Below, one piece after another: positions 10,105-18,965 of a stretch of 64,000 nucleotides of DNA. Under the pieces are notes generated by a model. That model was not told the origin of the DNA and did no database searches. It saw only the letters and a list, made by a program, of their open reading frames with translations. This stretch comes from Paraburkholderia susongensis. Its GTDB lineage: Bacteria > Pseudomonadota > Gammaproteobacteria > Burkholderiales > Burkholderiaceae. How positions within the stretch are numbered: the stretch's first letter is position 1; the number at the start of each line of letters is the position of its first letter. The stretch lies in the NCBI RefSeq assembly GCF_900177725.1, contig NZ_FXAT01000008.1, forward strand, positions 62,001 to 126,000. The letters run 5' to 3'. Both the position numbers and the translations under genes were made by a program.

Positions 10105-11046
10105 TCAAGCCCGCTTCGCGCGCGCCTCGGTCTGCGTCTCACGATCCCAGCGCTTCAACCACGGCATCAGGAAATCCGCGAAACCATCCGCGGACGGCGA
10201 CAGCGCGCGCTCGGTCGAGCGATACACGCAGACTTCGCGAATCGTTTCGGGATCGACGATGCGCTTCATCACGAGCCCGAACGTGCGCGCGAGCGGCGCG
10301 ACGTAGGCCGGCGCGAGCGTGACCGCGAGCCCCTGCGAGGCGAGGCCGAATGCGCTCGTGACGTTGTCGACCACGTCGACCGGAATGATGCGCGCCTCGG
10401 CCGGCAGGTTCGCGAGCATCTGATCGACCGCGCGTTCGTGGTCGCGCCCGGTCGCGACGATCGGCACGTCGCGCAGATGCTGCCACTGCACGCGGCGGTG
10501 CGCGCTCAATGGATGCGTGGCCGAGCACCACATCACCCACGGGCTCGCAAACGCCGGATCGCAGCGCACGCGCGCGCCGCTTTGCCGGTCCGGTCCGATC
10601 GCGAGATCGACGTCGCCACTTTCGACGCGCTCCACCAGTTGCTCGACCACGGTGTCGCAGATGCGCACGACCACTTTCGGCTTGCCGCGCGCATAGTCGG
10701 CGATCGCCGCGGGCAGCGCGGTGGCCGCGAGCACGAGCGGCGCACCCACACGCACGATGCCGGCCGCGCGGTTGCGGATATCGTCTGCGGATTGGGCGGC
10801 CGCGCGCACGTGGCGCAGCACCGATTCGGCCGACGCGAGGAAATCCTGCCCCGCGCTCGACAGCGCGACGCGCCGCGTCGTGCGGTCGAACAGCCGGAAG
10901 CCGAGTTCCGTCTCGAGTTCGGCGAGCAACTGGCTGACTGCCGAGGACGTGAGCCCGAGCCGCTGCGCCGCCGCGCCGATGCTGTGCAGATCGGCGATGG
11001 CGAGAAACGTTTCGAACTGGCGGATCGTGACGCGGGTGAGGGGCAT
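10105..11046 (-). CDS. LysR-family regulator divergent from aminotransferase
   Basis: 313 residues, ATG at 11046. The N-terminal HTH (GAAAQRLGLTSSAVSQLLAE) and the substrate-binding domain (about 90-295) are complete. It is convergent with the LuxR-type gene (18 bp apart) and divergent from the aromatic aminotransferase gene (206 bp), which is a likely target. An inverted repeat CGATTC-N15-GAATCG lies at 11051-11077 just upstream of its start and could be its autoregulatory operator. Confidence 0.92.
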   Translation of the reverse strand: MPLTRVTIRQFETFLAIADLHSIGAAAQRLGLTSSAVSQLLAELETELGFRLFDRTTRRVALSSAGQDFLASAESVLRHVRAAAQSADDIRNRAAGIVRVGAPLVLAATALPAAIADYARGKPKVVVRICDTVVEQLVERVESGDVDLAIGPDRQSGARVRCDPAFASPWVMWCSATHPLSAHRRVQWQHLRDVPIVATGRDHERAVDQMLANLPAEARIIPVDVVDNVTSAFGLASQGLAVTLAPAYVAPLARTFGLVMKRIVDPETIREVCVYRSTERALSPSADGFADFLMPWLKRWDRETQTEARAKRA

Positions 11047-11050
11047 GCGT

Positions 11051-11077
11051 CGATTCTAAAGAAAAACTTACGAATCG
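11051..11077. promoter_or_regulatory. Candidate LysR operator (inverted repeat)
   Basis: CGATTC at 11051-11056 and GAATCG at 11072-11077 form 6-bp arms separated by 15 bp in an AT-rich stretch between the divergent LysR and aminotransferase genes. The geometry fits a LysR-type site, but the arms are short. Confidence 0.35.
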
Positions 11078-11252
11078 TGAAAAATCGATTGATTGTGCGC
11101 GCAGCGCCGAGGGCCGACACTCATGCGGGTCGACGCAGCCCGGCAAACCCGCTTAGACTTGAGGTTTGCCGGCAGTCCGCGCCACGCGCCGCGTGGCAAG
11201 GGCGCCACGGCTGCTACAACAGGCCTTTCGAGGCCGTTTTCAAGGACCCGCC

Positions 11253-12452
11253 ATGTTCGACCACATTCCCGCCTACCCCGGCGACCCGATTCTGAGCCTG
11301 AACGAAGACTTTCAGGTGGACCCCCGGCCGAACAAGGTCAATCTGAGCATCGGCATCTATTTCGACGACGCCGGCAAGCTGCCCGTGATCGACGCAGTGC
11401 GCCGCGCCGAAACCGCGCTGCTCGACGCGATCGGCCCGCGCTCCTATCTGCCGATGGCGGGCCTGCCGCTCTATCGCGACACCGCGCAGGCGCTCGTCTT
11501 CGGCGCGAACCACGCGGCGCGCGCCGCCGGCCGCATCGCGACGCTGCAAACGCTCGGCGGCTCGGGCGCGCTCAAGGTGGGCGCCGATTTCCTGAAGCGC
11601 TATTTCCCGGGCTCGCAGATGTGGATCAGCGATCCGAGCTGGGAGAACCATCGCGTCGTGTTCGAAGCCGCGGGACTCACGGTCAACACCTATCCGTATT
11701 ACGACCCGCAAACGGGCGGCCTGCGTTTTGCCGAGATGCTCGCCGCGATCGACGCCCTGCCCGAAAAGAGCGTCGTGCTGCTGCATGCTTGCTGCCACAA
11801 CCCGACCGGCGTCGACCTGAGTCCGGCGCAATGGGCGGAACTGGTGCCGGTCCTGCAACGCCGCAAGCTGATCGCGTTCGTCGACATGGCCTACCAGGGT
11901 TTCGGCGCGGGCCTCGAAGAAGACTCCGCGTGCGTGCGCCTGCTCGCCGACGCCGACGTGCCGTTGATCGTCGCGAATTCGTTCTCGAAGAACTTCTCGC
12001 TTTATGGCGAGCGCGTCGGCGCGTTGAGCGTCGTGTGCAGGAGCGCCGAGGAAGCGGCGCGCGTGCTCGGCCAGCTGATGTCGGCGGTGCGCGCGAACTA
12101 CAGCAATCCGCCGACGCACGGCGCGCGCCTCGTCGCCAACGTGCTCGCCGATGCGACGCTGCGCGCGTCGTGGGAAGCCGAACTCGGCACGATGCGCGAG
12201 CGGATTCTGGCGATGCGCAACACGATTTACGCGGGGCTCGAGGGCCGCGTCAACGATGTGATGCGCACGCGTTATGTCGCGCAGCGCGGCATGTTCACGT
12301 ATACGGGCCTCTCCGAAAGCCAGGTCGAGCGTTTGCGCAACGAATACGCGGTGTACGTGCTGCGCTCGGGACGCATGTGCGTCGCGGGCCTCAATGCGCG
12401 CAACGCGGAGTATGTGGCGTCGTCGATCGCGGCGGTGGTGTCGGGCGACTGA
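11253..12452 (+). CDS. tyrB: Aromatic amino acid / aspartate aminotransferase
   Basis: 399 residues, class I fold type I PLP enzyme of the AspC/TyrB group. It transfers amino groups between aromatic amino acids or aspartate and 2-oxoglutarate in the cytoplasm. PLP-lysine Lys246 sits in NSFSKNFSLYGERVG, identical in number to E. coli AspC. HNPTGVDL and MAYQGFGAGLEEDS are family motifs, and the substrate arginine lies near the C-terminus. The start at ATG 11253 follows AAGGA; the longer upstream frame has no family support. Telling TyrB from AspC by sequence alone is uncertain, so the symbol is tentative. Confidence 0.9.
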   Translation: MFDHIPAYPGDPILSLNEDFQVDPRPNKVNLSIGIYFDDAGKLPVIDAVRRAETALLDAIGPRSYLPMAGLPLYRDTAQALVFGANHAARAAGRIATLQTLGGSGALKVGADFLKRYFPGSQMWISDPSWENHRVVFEAAGLTVNTYPYYDPQTGGLRFAEMLAAIDALPEKSVVLLHACCHNPTGVDLSPAQWAELVPVLQRRKLIAFVDMAYQGFGAGLEEDSACVRLLADADVPLIVANSFSKNFSLYGERVGALSVVCRSAEEAARVLGQLMSAVRANYSNPPTHGARLVANVLADATLRASWEAELGTMRERILAMRNTIYAGLEGRVNDVMRTRYVAQRGMFTYTGLSESQVERLRNEYAVYVLRSGRMCVAGLNARNAEYVASSIAAVVSGD

Positions 12453-12572
12453 GCAACACGCGAGGCGGCCCAGCCGCCGCGCATGACGGCGACGGGCATG
12501 GACGGGCGGCGCGCCGCGGCATGTCATAACGTGATATGAAGCGGCGCCGCAACGACAATCAAGGAGACACTG

Positions 12573-13364
12573 ATGATGACCCTCGAAACGCAACCGGCAA
12601 GCGCGCCGCCATCCGCCGTCATGCATCCCGACGAATGGCGCGCGCGCGTGGAGCTTGCCGCGTGCTATCGCATCTTCGACATGCTCGGCTGGACCGAGAT
12701 GATCTACAACCACATCACGCTGCGCGTGCCCGCGAGCGTTGCCGGCGACGAACGGCACTTCCTGATCAATCCGTTCGGGCTGCACTACAGCGAAGTGACC
12801 GCGAGCAATCTCGTGAAGATCGATGCGCAGGGGCGCGTGCTCGACGGCTCGCCGTATCCGGTCAATCCCGCCGGCTTCGTCGTGCATGCGGCGATTCACG
12901 AGGGCATTCCCGACGCGCACTGCGTGATGCACACGCATACGACGGCGGGCATCGCGGTGGCCTGTCTCGAAGACGGGCTGCAGCAGACCAACTTCTATAG
13001 CGCGCAGTTGCACGAGCGTATCGCGTATCACGATTTCGAGGGCATCACGGTGCATGCGGAGGAAGGCCCGCGTCTGCTCGAACATATCGGCGACAAACAG
13101 GCGGTGATCCTGCGCAACCACGGTTTGCTCGCGTGGGGCCGCACGTTGCCGCAGACCTTCGCGTTTCTGTGGACGCTCAATCGCGCGTGCGAAATCCAGA
13201 TGGCGACGTTTTCGATGGGCCGCGCGCGGCCGGTGCCGGAAGACGTGGCGATCCGCTGCTCGCGCGATTCGTTGCAGTTCGATCCGCGCCACGGCGCCGG
13301 GCAGGACGTGTTCGACGCGCTCGTGCGGCGCGTGGACCGCATCGACGCGAGCTATCGGCAATGA
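12573..13364 (+). CDS. Class II aldolase/adducin family protein
   Basis: 263 residues; AAGGAGA lies 7 nt before the ATG pair at 12573/12576. Class II aldolases (L-fuculose-1-phosphate aldolase type) bind Zn2+ through three histidines; two are seen in MHTHTTAG and a third in LRNHGLL. HEGIPDAHCVMHTH is well conserved. Many members in Proteobacteria lack a known substrate and are not sugar-phosphate aldolases. It is followed at 76 bp by a PanE-like reductase on the same strand, so both may act on one small 2-oxo or 2-hydroxy acid; that link is inference. Confidence 0.9.
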   Translation: MMTLETQPASAPPSAVMHPDEWRARVELAACYRIFDMLGWTEMIYNHITLRVPASVAGDERHFLINPFGLHYSEVTASNLVKIDAQGRVLDGSPYPVNPAGFVVHAAIHEGIPDAHCVMHTHTTAGIAVACLEDGLQQTNFYSAQLHERIAYHDFEGITVHAEEGPRLLEHIGDKQAVILRNHGLLAWGRTLPQTFAFLWTLNRACEIQMATFSMGRARPVPEDVAIRCSRDSLQFDPRHGAGQDVFDALVRRVDRIDASYRQ

Positions 13365-13389
13365 GTGGGCAATGAGCGGGCAATGAGTA
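13357..13389 (+). repeat. 11-bp tandem repeat spanning a stop codon
   Basis: Three near-identical 11-bp units (GGCAATGAGTG, GGCAATGAGCG, GGCAATGAGTA) start at 13357, 13368 and 13379. The first contains the TGA of the aldolase gene. It looks like recent slippage duplication of the gene end. Confidence 0.8.
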
Positions 13390-13440
13390 GATGAGCCGGT
13401 TCAGGGAAACAACTCAGGAATCAATGCAAGGATTGAAGCG

Positions 13441-14424
13441 ATGAAAGTAGCGATCTACGGCGCCGGCGCGATCGGCGGCTGGATGGGGGTGAAGCTCGCG
13501 CAGGCCGGCCACGAAGTGAGCGTGGTGGCGCGCGGCGCGACGCTCGACGCGTTGCGGCAGCATGGCCTGCGTCTGATCGAAGGCGGTGTCGTTTTCGCCG
13601 AGCAGGTCAAGGCGAGCGACAAGCCCGCGGACCTCGGCGTGCAGGAACTCGTCGTGATCGCGGTGAAGGGTCCGGCAATGGCGTCGGTGGCCGCGCAAGT
13701 CGCGCCGCTGCTCGGCCCGGACACGATCGTGCTGACGGCGATGAACGGCGTGCCGTGGTGGTTCTGCGACGGGCTCGGCGGCGACTTCGCCGGTCAGCGC
13801 CTGAAGTCGATCGACCCGGACGGCGCGATTGCCGCCGCGATCCCGAGCGAGCAGACCGTCGGCTGCGTCGTGCATGCGAGCTGCCTCGTCGATGCGCCAG
13901 GCGTGATCCGGCATCACCAGGGCAACGGGCTGATCGTCGGCGAGGCGTCGGGGCAGCCGAGCGAGCGCGTCGAACAGCTCGCCGCGCTGCTCAGGGCGGC
14001 GGGCTTCAACGCGTCGATGTCGGCGCAGATCCAGCGAGACGTCTGGTACAAGCTGTGGGGCAACATGACGATGAACCCGGTCAGCGCGATCACCGGCGCG
14101 ACGACGGACCGGATTCTCAGCGACGAACTCGTGCGCGGCTTCGTCACGCACATCATGCTCGAAGCGAAGGAGATTGGTGCGCGCTTCGGCATTCCGATCG
14201 ACCAGGCGCCCGAAGACCGTCACGCGGTCACGCTGAAGCTCGGTGCGATGAAAACCTCGATGCTGCAGGACGTGCAGGCCGGCAAGGCGGTCGAACTCGA
14301 CGCGCTGGTCGGTGCGGTGCGCGAACTCGGGCAACTGACGCGCGTGCCCACGCCTTATACCGATGCGTTGCTCGGGCTCGCGCGTCTGCATGCGAGCACG
14401 TTGGGCTTGTATCCGAAGCAGTGA
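13441..14424 (+). CDS. 2-dehydropantoate 2-reductase-like oxidoreductase (PanE/ApbA family)
   Basis: 327 residues. An N-terminal Rossmann motif GAGAIGGW (residues 7-14) binds NADPH. Lys204 in DVWYKLWGNM is the catalytic lysine of the ketopantoate reductase family, and Asn/Glu positions of the C-terminal domain (QDVQAGKAVELDALVGAV) are kept. It could make pantoate from ketopantoate, but Burkholderia-type genomes carry several paralogues, many acting on other 2-oxo acids. The placement after an aldolase-family gene suggests a catabolic paralogue. It ends in a strong terminator. Confidence 0.9.
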   Translation: MKVAIYGAGAIGGWMGVKLAQAGHEVSVVARGATLDALRQHGLRLIEGGVVFAEQVKASDKPADLGVQELVVIAVKGPAMASVAAQVAPLLGPDTIVLTAMNGVPWWFCDGLGGDFAGQRLKSIDPDGAIAAAIPSEQTVGCVVHASCLVDAPGVIRHHQGNGLIVGEASGQPSERVEQLAALLRAAGFNASMSAQIQRDVWYKLWGNMTMNPVSAITGATTDRILSDELVRGFVTHIMLEAKEIGARFGIPIDQAPEDRHAVTLKLGAMKTSMLQDVQAGKAVELDALVGAVRELGQLTRVPTPYTDALLGLARLHASTLGLYPKQ

Positions 14425-14470
14425 GGCTGTGAGGCCTGCGAGCTTTCCGGTCTCGAAGGCTTGCGGAACG

Positions 14471-14505
14471 AAACGCCGCGCGTTCAATCGCGCGGCGTTT
14501 TTTTT
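14471..14505 (+). terminator. Strong rho-independent terminator
   Basis: A perfect 12-bp stem AAACGCCGCGCG / CGCGCGGCGTTT with a 6-nt loop, followed by eight T. It lies 47 nt after the PanE-like gene. Confidence 0.92.
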
Positions 14506-14510
14506 GCGCG

Positions 14511-14705
14511 CTATGCCGCGACCGTCGCCGTTGATGAAGGAAGCCGCGCCGCGTCGATCAGCGATAGCGCGCGCTGCGGGTCGTCGAGTTCGGTCAGGCA
14601 CAGCAGCGCGAGGCGGGCCAGATACAACGCCGCCTGCGCTTCGCCTGCGTTCGTGAGCGTGTTGCACAGCGTCGTATAGACGCGGTCGAGATCGCTATCG
14701 GTCAT
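14511..14705 (-). CDS. Small DUF2783-like protein
   Basis: 64 residues. The pattern DLDRVYTTL at the N-terminus followed by AALYLARLALLCLTEL resembles DUF2783 proteins, which in my recollection occur directly beside MhpA-like FAD monooxygenases. It starts 18 bp after the stop of such a monooxygenase on the same strand, so the two form an operon. Function is unknown. It has no signal peptide and is probably helical and cytoplasmic. Confidence 0.65.
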   Translation of the reverse strand: MTDSDLDRVYTTLCNTLTNAGEAQAALYLARLALLCLTELDDPQRALSLIDAARLPSSTATVAA

Positions 14706-14723
14706 GATGATGGAATCCTCACG

Positions 14724-16508
14724 TTAGATCTTCAGCGTTGCCAGCAGCGCGCGTTGCACCGCAGCCGCGTTGCCGTCGCGCCAGCGCGCGAGTACGTGGC
14801 CGTCGGGGCGGATCAGGTAGACGGTGCCGGGTTGCGCGTCGAGCATCTCGTGCAGGCGGCCGCTGCGATCGATCGCATCTGGGCGGCCGGTACGGCGCGC
14901 GTCGTTCGCGACGATGCTCACCGTGTTGAACGGAATGCGTTTGCCGGCCAGCGTGTGTTGCAGTTGTTGCCAGGTGGCGTCGTTCGCACTTTCGCTTGTA
15001 CTTTCGTTTGTACTTTCGCTTGCATCGTCGCCTGCGCGCTCCGCAACAAAACGCAGCGCGGTGAAGCACGGCCCGAGCAGATCGGTCAGATGAATGTCGA
15101 TGCTCGCGCCGTCATCGGTCAGCTTGAGCAGCCGGCATTCCGGCAGCACCGTGCCCGGCGCGGGGCCGTGCCTGAACGCGTCGGTCTCGCCGCCGGCATG
15201 ATTGAGCGGCGATTGCCGGTACGCAATCGCATGCGTCTGGCGCGGATTGATGAGCGGCCGCACCGCCGCGTGCCGTTCGGCGAGACCCAGCACCGCCGTG
15301 CGCATCAGATCGAACGCGAAGGTCGGCGGCGCCATGAATTCAGTGCTCTTCATGCCGTAGCTCAGATTCTCGCGCGCCGCGTACACGCGCTCGTCGCTGT
15401 AGCTGTCGAGCAGATCCGGCGACGCGATGCCGTTGATGACGCAGCCGAGTTTCCAGCCGAGATTGTCGGCGTCGTCGATGCCCGAATTGGCGCCGCGCAC
15501 GCCGAAGATCGGCACCAGATGCGCGGCGTCGCCCGCGAACAGCACCGCGCCGTGGCGATAGCGTTCGAGTGTGAGCGCGTTGGCCTTGTAGATCGTGATC
15601 CAGATCGGCGACCACGCGCCCGTTTCGCCCATCGAATCGAGCAGGCTCTGCACGCGCGGCATCACGTTGCCGGGCTCGATCGCGGCGTCGGGGTCTTCGT
15701 CGTCGCGTAGCTGGTAGTCGATGCGCCAGACGTTGTCGGGCTGCTTGTGCACGAGCACGGTCGAGCCGGGATTCGACGGCGGATCGAAATAGGCGAGGCG
15801 TTCGGTGGCGCGCTTGCTGTCCAGTTCGATATCGACGATCACATAGCGGCCTTCGTAGGTCGTGCCGGTGAGCTTCAGGCCGAGCAGATCGCGAATCGTG
15901 CTGCGGCCGCCGTCGCACGCGACGACCCACGCGGCGTCCATTGTCCAGCTCATGCCCGTGACGCCCGCGGCATCGGTGGCATCGCCGGTGCGCAACGTCA
16001 GAGTCGCGCCGCCCGCGGGCCGTTGCTCGATGCCGCTCACGCGCGTTTGCCAGCGCACCTCGATCAGATCCGCGTGCCGTTCGATCTCGTCGAGCAGCAA
16101 CTGCTCGATCTGGTATTGCGCGATGTTGATCATCGGCGGCAACGATTGTTCGTCGTCCTGATGCATCGCGAAGCGGAACACTTCGGCGTCGCGATAGAAG
16201 CTGCGGCCGCCGGTCCACGCGAGGCCTTTTTGCAGGAAGCCGTCGACCACGCCGAGACGCTTGAAGATCTCGAGGCTGCGCCGCGAAATGCAGATCGCGC
16301 GGCTGCCGGTGCAGACGCTGTCGTCGGCTTCGATGAGCACCGAACGAACGCCCTGGCGCGCGAGCGCAAGTGCTAGCGTCATGCCGACCGGCCCGCCGCC
16401 GACGATCGCGACGGCGCGCGCAGTCGGGTCGCGTCCGTCGACGAGTGGCGGCGGCTCGGCCGGATAACGGCGCGGTTCGAACGGATAGGGTTTGAAGGGG
16501 CGGCTCAT
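14724..16508 (-). CDS. FAD-dependent aromatic monooxygenase (MhpA-like)
   Basis: 594 residues, group A flavoprotein hydroxylase. The GGGPVGMTLALALARQG motif (residues ~37-53) binds FAD; the DG motif is VVACDGGRSTIRDLLG (about 196-211) and the second FAD motif is LFAGDAAHLVPIFG. The C-terminal ~90 residues form the thioredoxin-like tail of phenol and 3-(3-hydroxyphenyl)propionate hydroxylases. It should use NAD(P)H and O2 to hydroxylate an aromatic acid or phenol. Inside the tail is an in-frame repeat insert, ESTNESTSESAND. No ring-cleavage gene lies near, so the substrate is open. Confidence 0.9.
   Translation of the reverse strand: MSRPFKPYPFEPRRYPAEPPPLVDGRDPTARAVAIVGGGPVGMTLALALARQGVRSVLIEADDSVCTGSRAICISRRSLEIFKRLGVVDGFLQKGLAWTGGRSFYRDAEVFRFAMHQDDEQSLPPMINIAQYQIEQLLLDEIERHADLIEVRWQTRVSGIEQRPAGGATLTLRTGDATDAAGVTGMSWTMDAAWVVACDGGRSTIRDLLGLKLTGTTYEGRYVIVDIELDSKRATERLAYFDPPSNPGSTVLVHKQPDNVWRIDYQLRDDEDPDAAIEPGNVMPRVQSLLDSMGETGAWSPIWITIYKANALTLERYRHGAVLFAGDAAHLVPIFGVRGANSGIDDADNLGWKLGCVINGIASPDLLDSYSDERVYAARENLSYGMKSTEFMAPPTFAFDLMRTAVLGLAERHAAVRPLINPRQTHAIAYRQSPLNHAGGETDAFRHGPAPGTVLPECRLLKLTDDGASIDIHLTDLLGPCFTALRFVAERAGDDASESTNESTSESANDATWQQLQHTLAGKRIPFNTVSIVANDARRTGRPDAIDRSGRLHEMLDAQPGTVYLIRPDGHVLARWRDGNAAAVQRALLATLKI
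14988..15023 (-). repeat. 12-bp tandem repeat inside the monooxygenase gene
   Basis: Three consecutive 12-bp units of ACTTTCGCTTGT type encode the ESTN/ESTS/ESAN stretch. Because the unit is a multiple of three, copy changes would keep the frame. It sits in a surface linker of the thioredoxin-like domain. Confidence 0.8.
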
Positions 16509-16712
16509 GCGTGTCTCCTGAGTCTTTGGGGTGCTTGCGAGTGCTGTTGCGTGCCGCTTATGTGTGCCCGCTTATGCGTTCCCACTTACGCGTGCTGGTC
16601 ACCTGCTGGCAAGACACGCGGCTCCGGCAACCCGCTGCAAATCGATCAACGCAGTATGCAGGAGCGCGTGCGCGCCGCTGTCCTCAATTTGGGTACGACA
16701 TGGCGCGCGGCG

Positions 16713-16750
16713 CAAAAAAAACCGCGAGGCGCTTACGCATCCTCGCGGTT
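16713..16750 (-). terminator. Rho-independent terminator of the AI-2E-family gene
   Basis: On the minus strand AACCGCGAGG pairs with CCTCGCGGTT over 10 bp with an 11-nt loop, followed by eight T (the A-run 16713-16720 on the plus strand). It lies about 35 nt after the stop at 16785. Confidence 0.88.
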
Positions 16751-16784
16751 TCCTGCGCGCGAACCCGTTTTCAGTCCGCGTGCC

Positions 16785-18755
16785 TCACTGCGCCCCGGCG
16801 GTATGCGTCGGCTGCCGCGCAGACAATGCTCCGGTCGCGGCCCGGCACTCCTCGATCATCGTACGAAACGTCGGCGACGTCTGCAGTGCGCCGGCCGCAT
16901 CCAGTTCCGCGCCATTACGCTCCGTCGTCTCGCCGACACCGACACCGACCACGAGCGTCGCGCTCGGCCGCCATTCGCGCGTGCGCCGCAGCATGTTGCG
17001 CAGATAGGGCGGCGACTCGGGCGCATCGAGCGAGACGATGCAGATGATCGGCGCGTCCTTGAAGCTCGGCTCGTCGGCGCGCGCGCTACGATAGCCCGAG
17101 TGCGTCGCCATCATCGGCTTGAAGCCCTGGCGGCCCAGCAGTTGCACCGCAATCGCGGTCGTGACCTCGTCGAACGCGCCGCGTCCGGGCACGCACAGCA
17201 CCGCCGTTTTTCCGGCTTCGTGAGATTCCTGCGAATGCGCGATCACATGGCCGTCGCGGCGCTCCACGGAATCGCCCTGAGCGGTTGCCAGCAGCGCGCT
17301 GGCGCCGTCGCCGTCGGCGGTTTCCACTCGCGAGAACGCATCCGGCAGCCCATTCGTGATCTCGAGGTTCTCGACGATATCGACGAGCGCGTCGTTGACC
17401 CGCTGCAACTGCTCCGGCATCAGCACGCCGCGCAGCGCGTCGTTGCGCGCGAGCCGCAGGCCTTCGAGCGCAACCTGGTCGTAGTAGTCGATCAGCGACA
17501 TCTCGCGCAGCAGCCGTTCGGCTTGCACGATCGCCTCGTGCGGATCGTCGGCGAGCAGCCGCTGATAGAAATTCTGCGCGGGCGTGAGCGCGGGCTGATC
17601 GCCGAGCAGCACGGTGAGGAAGTTCAGCCGGTCCGCGTAGCGCCCGAGCGTGACGACGCATAGCGTGAGCGGTGTCGACAGCACGAGACCGATCGGCCCC
17701 CACAGCCAGCTCCAGAAGATCGCCGCGACCACCACCGCGAGCGGCGAGAGCCCCGAGCGATGACCATACAGCAGCGGCTCGGCGATCTGCCCGGCCACCA
17801 CGTCGACGACGATGAAAAGAATCAGCGTGTAGACCGCCATCGTCCATTGCGGCTGGATCGCGGCCGCGAGAAACACCGCGAGAATCGCCGCGATCCAGAT
17901 GCCGATGTACGGCACGAAGCGCAGCAGCGCGGCGATCACGCCGAACAGCAACGCGCCCGGCACGCCGATGATCGCGAGCCCGATCGCGATAACGCTGCCC
18001 GCGCTCAGGTTCACGCCGAGTTGCGCGACGAAATAGCGGGAGAGGCGGCCGGCGGCGTCGTTGATCGCGGTGGTCGTGCGGTGCAGGTCGCGCGAGCCGA
18101 ACAGGCTGATCAGACGATCGCGCAAATCCTCGCGCTGCAAAAGAATGAAGATCGTCACGACGAGCACGATGAAGGTCGTCTCGATCGGCGCGATGGCCGG
18201 CGACAGCGCGCGCTGCGCGAGCTGGATCGGCGTGGGCGCGGGCTCGTGCACCTCGACCGGCTGCGGCACCGCGGGCGCGTTGCGCGCGGCGCGGCCAGTC
18301 GGACGCGGCGGGGCGGGGCGCGACGGCGCCATTCGCTGCAGCGTGGCGGCGGCGCTGCTCATCAGCGAATCGGCGCGGCCCACGGTTTTTTCCTGCACCG
18401 TTTCGATCTTTTGTTCGATCGCTTCCTGATACTGCGGCAGGTCGCCGGCCAGTTGCACGAGCTGCGCGCCGATCAGCGCGCCGATTGCGAGCAGCGACGC
18501 GAGCGCGAACAGCACGGCGATGAAGATCGACGGCAACTGGCCCATGTGCAGGCGCCGCAGCATCTGCACGAGCGGCGCGAGCAGAAAGCTCAGCAGCACC
18601 GACAACGTGATCGGCATCAGCACCTCGCGGCCGAAGTAGAGCCCGCACACGACCACCACGCCGGTAATGAGTGACACGAGACCATGCAGGCCCGGCGTGC
18701 CGGGCGGGTAAACGCGGTTCGGCCGCCCTTGGGGTGGCGGTAACGATATTTTCAT
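16785..18755 (-). CDS. AI-2E/PerM family membrane protein with extra C-terminal domain
   Basis: 656 residues from ATG 18755 (MKISLPPPQGR), preceded by GGAAG. The family has seven to eight membrane segments; hydrophobic blocks are seen at about 28-95 and 195-405, with a Pro/Ala-rich soluble loop (about 150-185). PerM-type proteins include TqsA, linked to AI-2 export, and Na+(Li+)/H+ antiporters, so the transported species is uncertain. The C-terminal ~250 residues are unusual: a helical part, then an alpha/beta domain (KTAVLCVPGRGAFDEVT, ICIVSLDAPE, SATLVVGVG) that resembles cobalamin-binding/flavodoxin-like folds but lacks the cobalamin histidine motif. It may sense a ligand and gate transport (inference). 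Confidence 0.85.
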   Translation of the reverse strand: MKISLPPPQGRPNRVYPPGTPGLHGLVSLITGVVVVCGLYFGREVLMPITLSVLLSFLLAPLVQMLRRLHMGQLPSIFIAVLFALASLLAIGALIGAQLVQLAGDLPQYQEAIEQKIETVQEKTVGRADSLMSSAAATLQRMAPSRPAPPRPTGRAARNAPAVPQPVEVHEPAPTPIQLAQRALSPAIAPIETTFIVLVVTIFILLQREDLRDRLISLFGSRDLHRTTTAINDAAGRLSRYFVAQLGVNLSAGSVIAIGLAIIGVPGALLFGVIAALLRFVPYIGIWIAAILAVFLAAAIQPQWTMAVYTLILFIVVDVVAGQIAEPLLYGHRSGLSPLAVVVAAIFWSWLWGPIGLVLSTPLTLCVVTLGRYADRLNFLTVLLGDQPALTPAQNFYQRLLADDPHEAIVQAERLLREMSLIDYYDQVALEGLRLARNDALRGVLMPEQLQRVNDALVDIVENLEITNGLPDAFSRVETADGDGASALLATAQGDSVERRDGHVIAHSQESHEAGKTAVLCVPGRGAFDEVTTAIAVQLLGRQGFKPMMATHSGYRSARADEPSFKDAPIICIVSLDAPESPPYLRNMLRRTREWRPSATLVVGVGVGETTERNGAELDAAGALQTSPTFRTMIEECRAATGALSARQPTHTAGAQ

Positions 18756-18965
18756 GAACACACTTCCGGTAGGGACGCGCTGCCGGCCGTTCGGCGGCAA
18801 TGCGCGTCAGCAAGACATATGCCCGAATTGTAGGCGTTTTGGTGGAGCGGGAGCCGAATGGCGAGCCAGGCGCCGTTACGGGCGGACACCAGCCGGAAGC
18901 GGCGAGGGCCGAGGAAGCCGCGCGAGCAGCGAAAGCAGCGGGGTGCAGCCGGAACCCGGCCGGTC

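Noticed and set aside
11214..13361. 715-codon antisense frame over aminotransferase and aldolase
   Set aside because: Shadow of two well-supported genes; His/Arg-rich composition.
14988..15023. Phase-variable switch in the monooxygenase gene
   Set aside because: The unit is 12 bp, so copy changes keep the frame and cannot switch the gene off.
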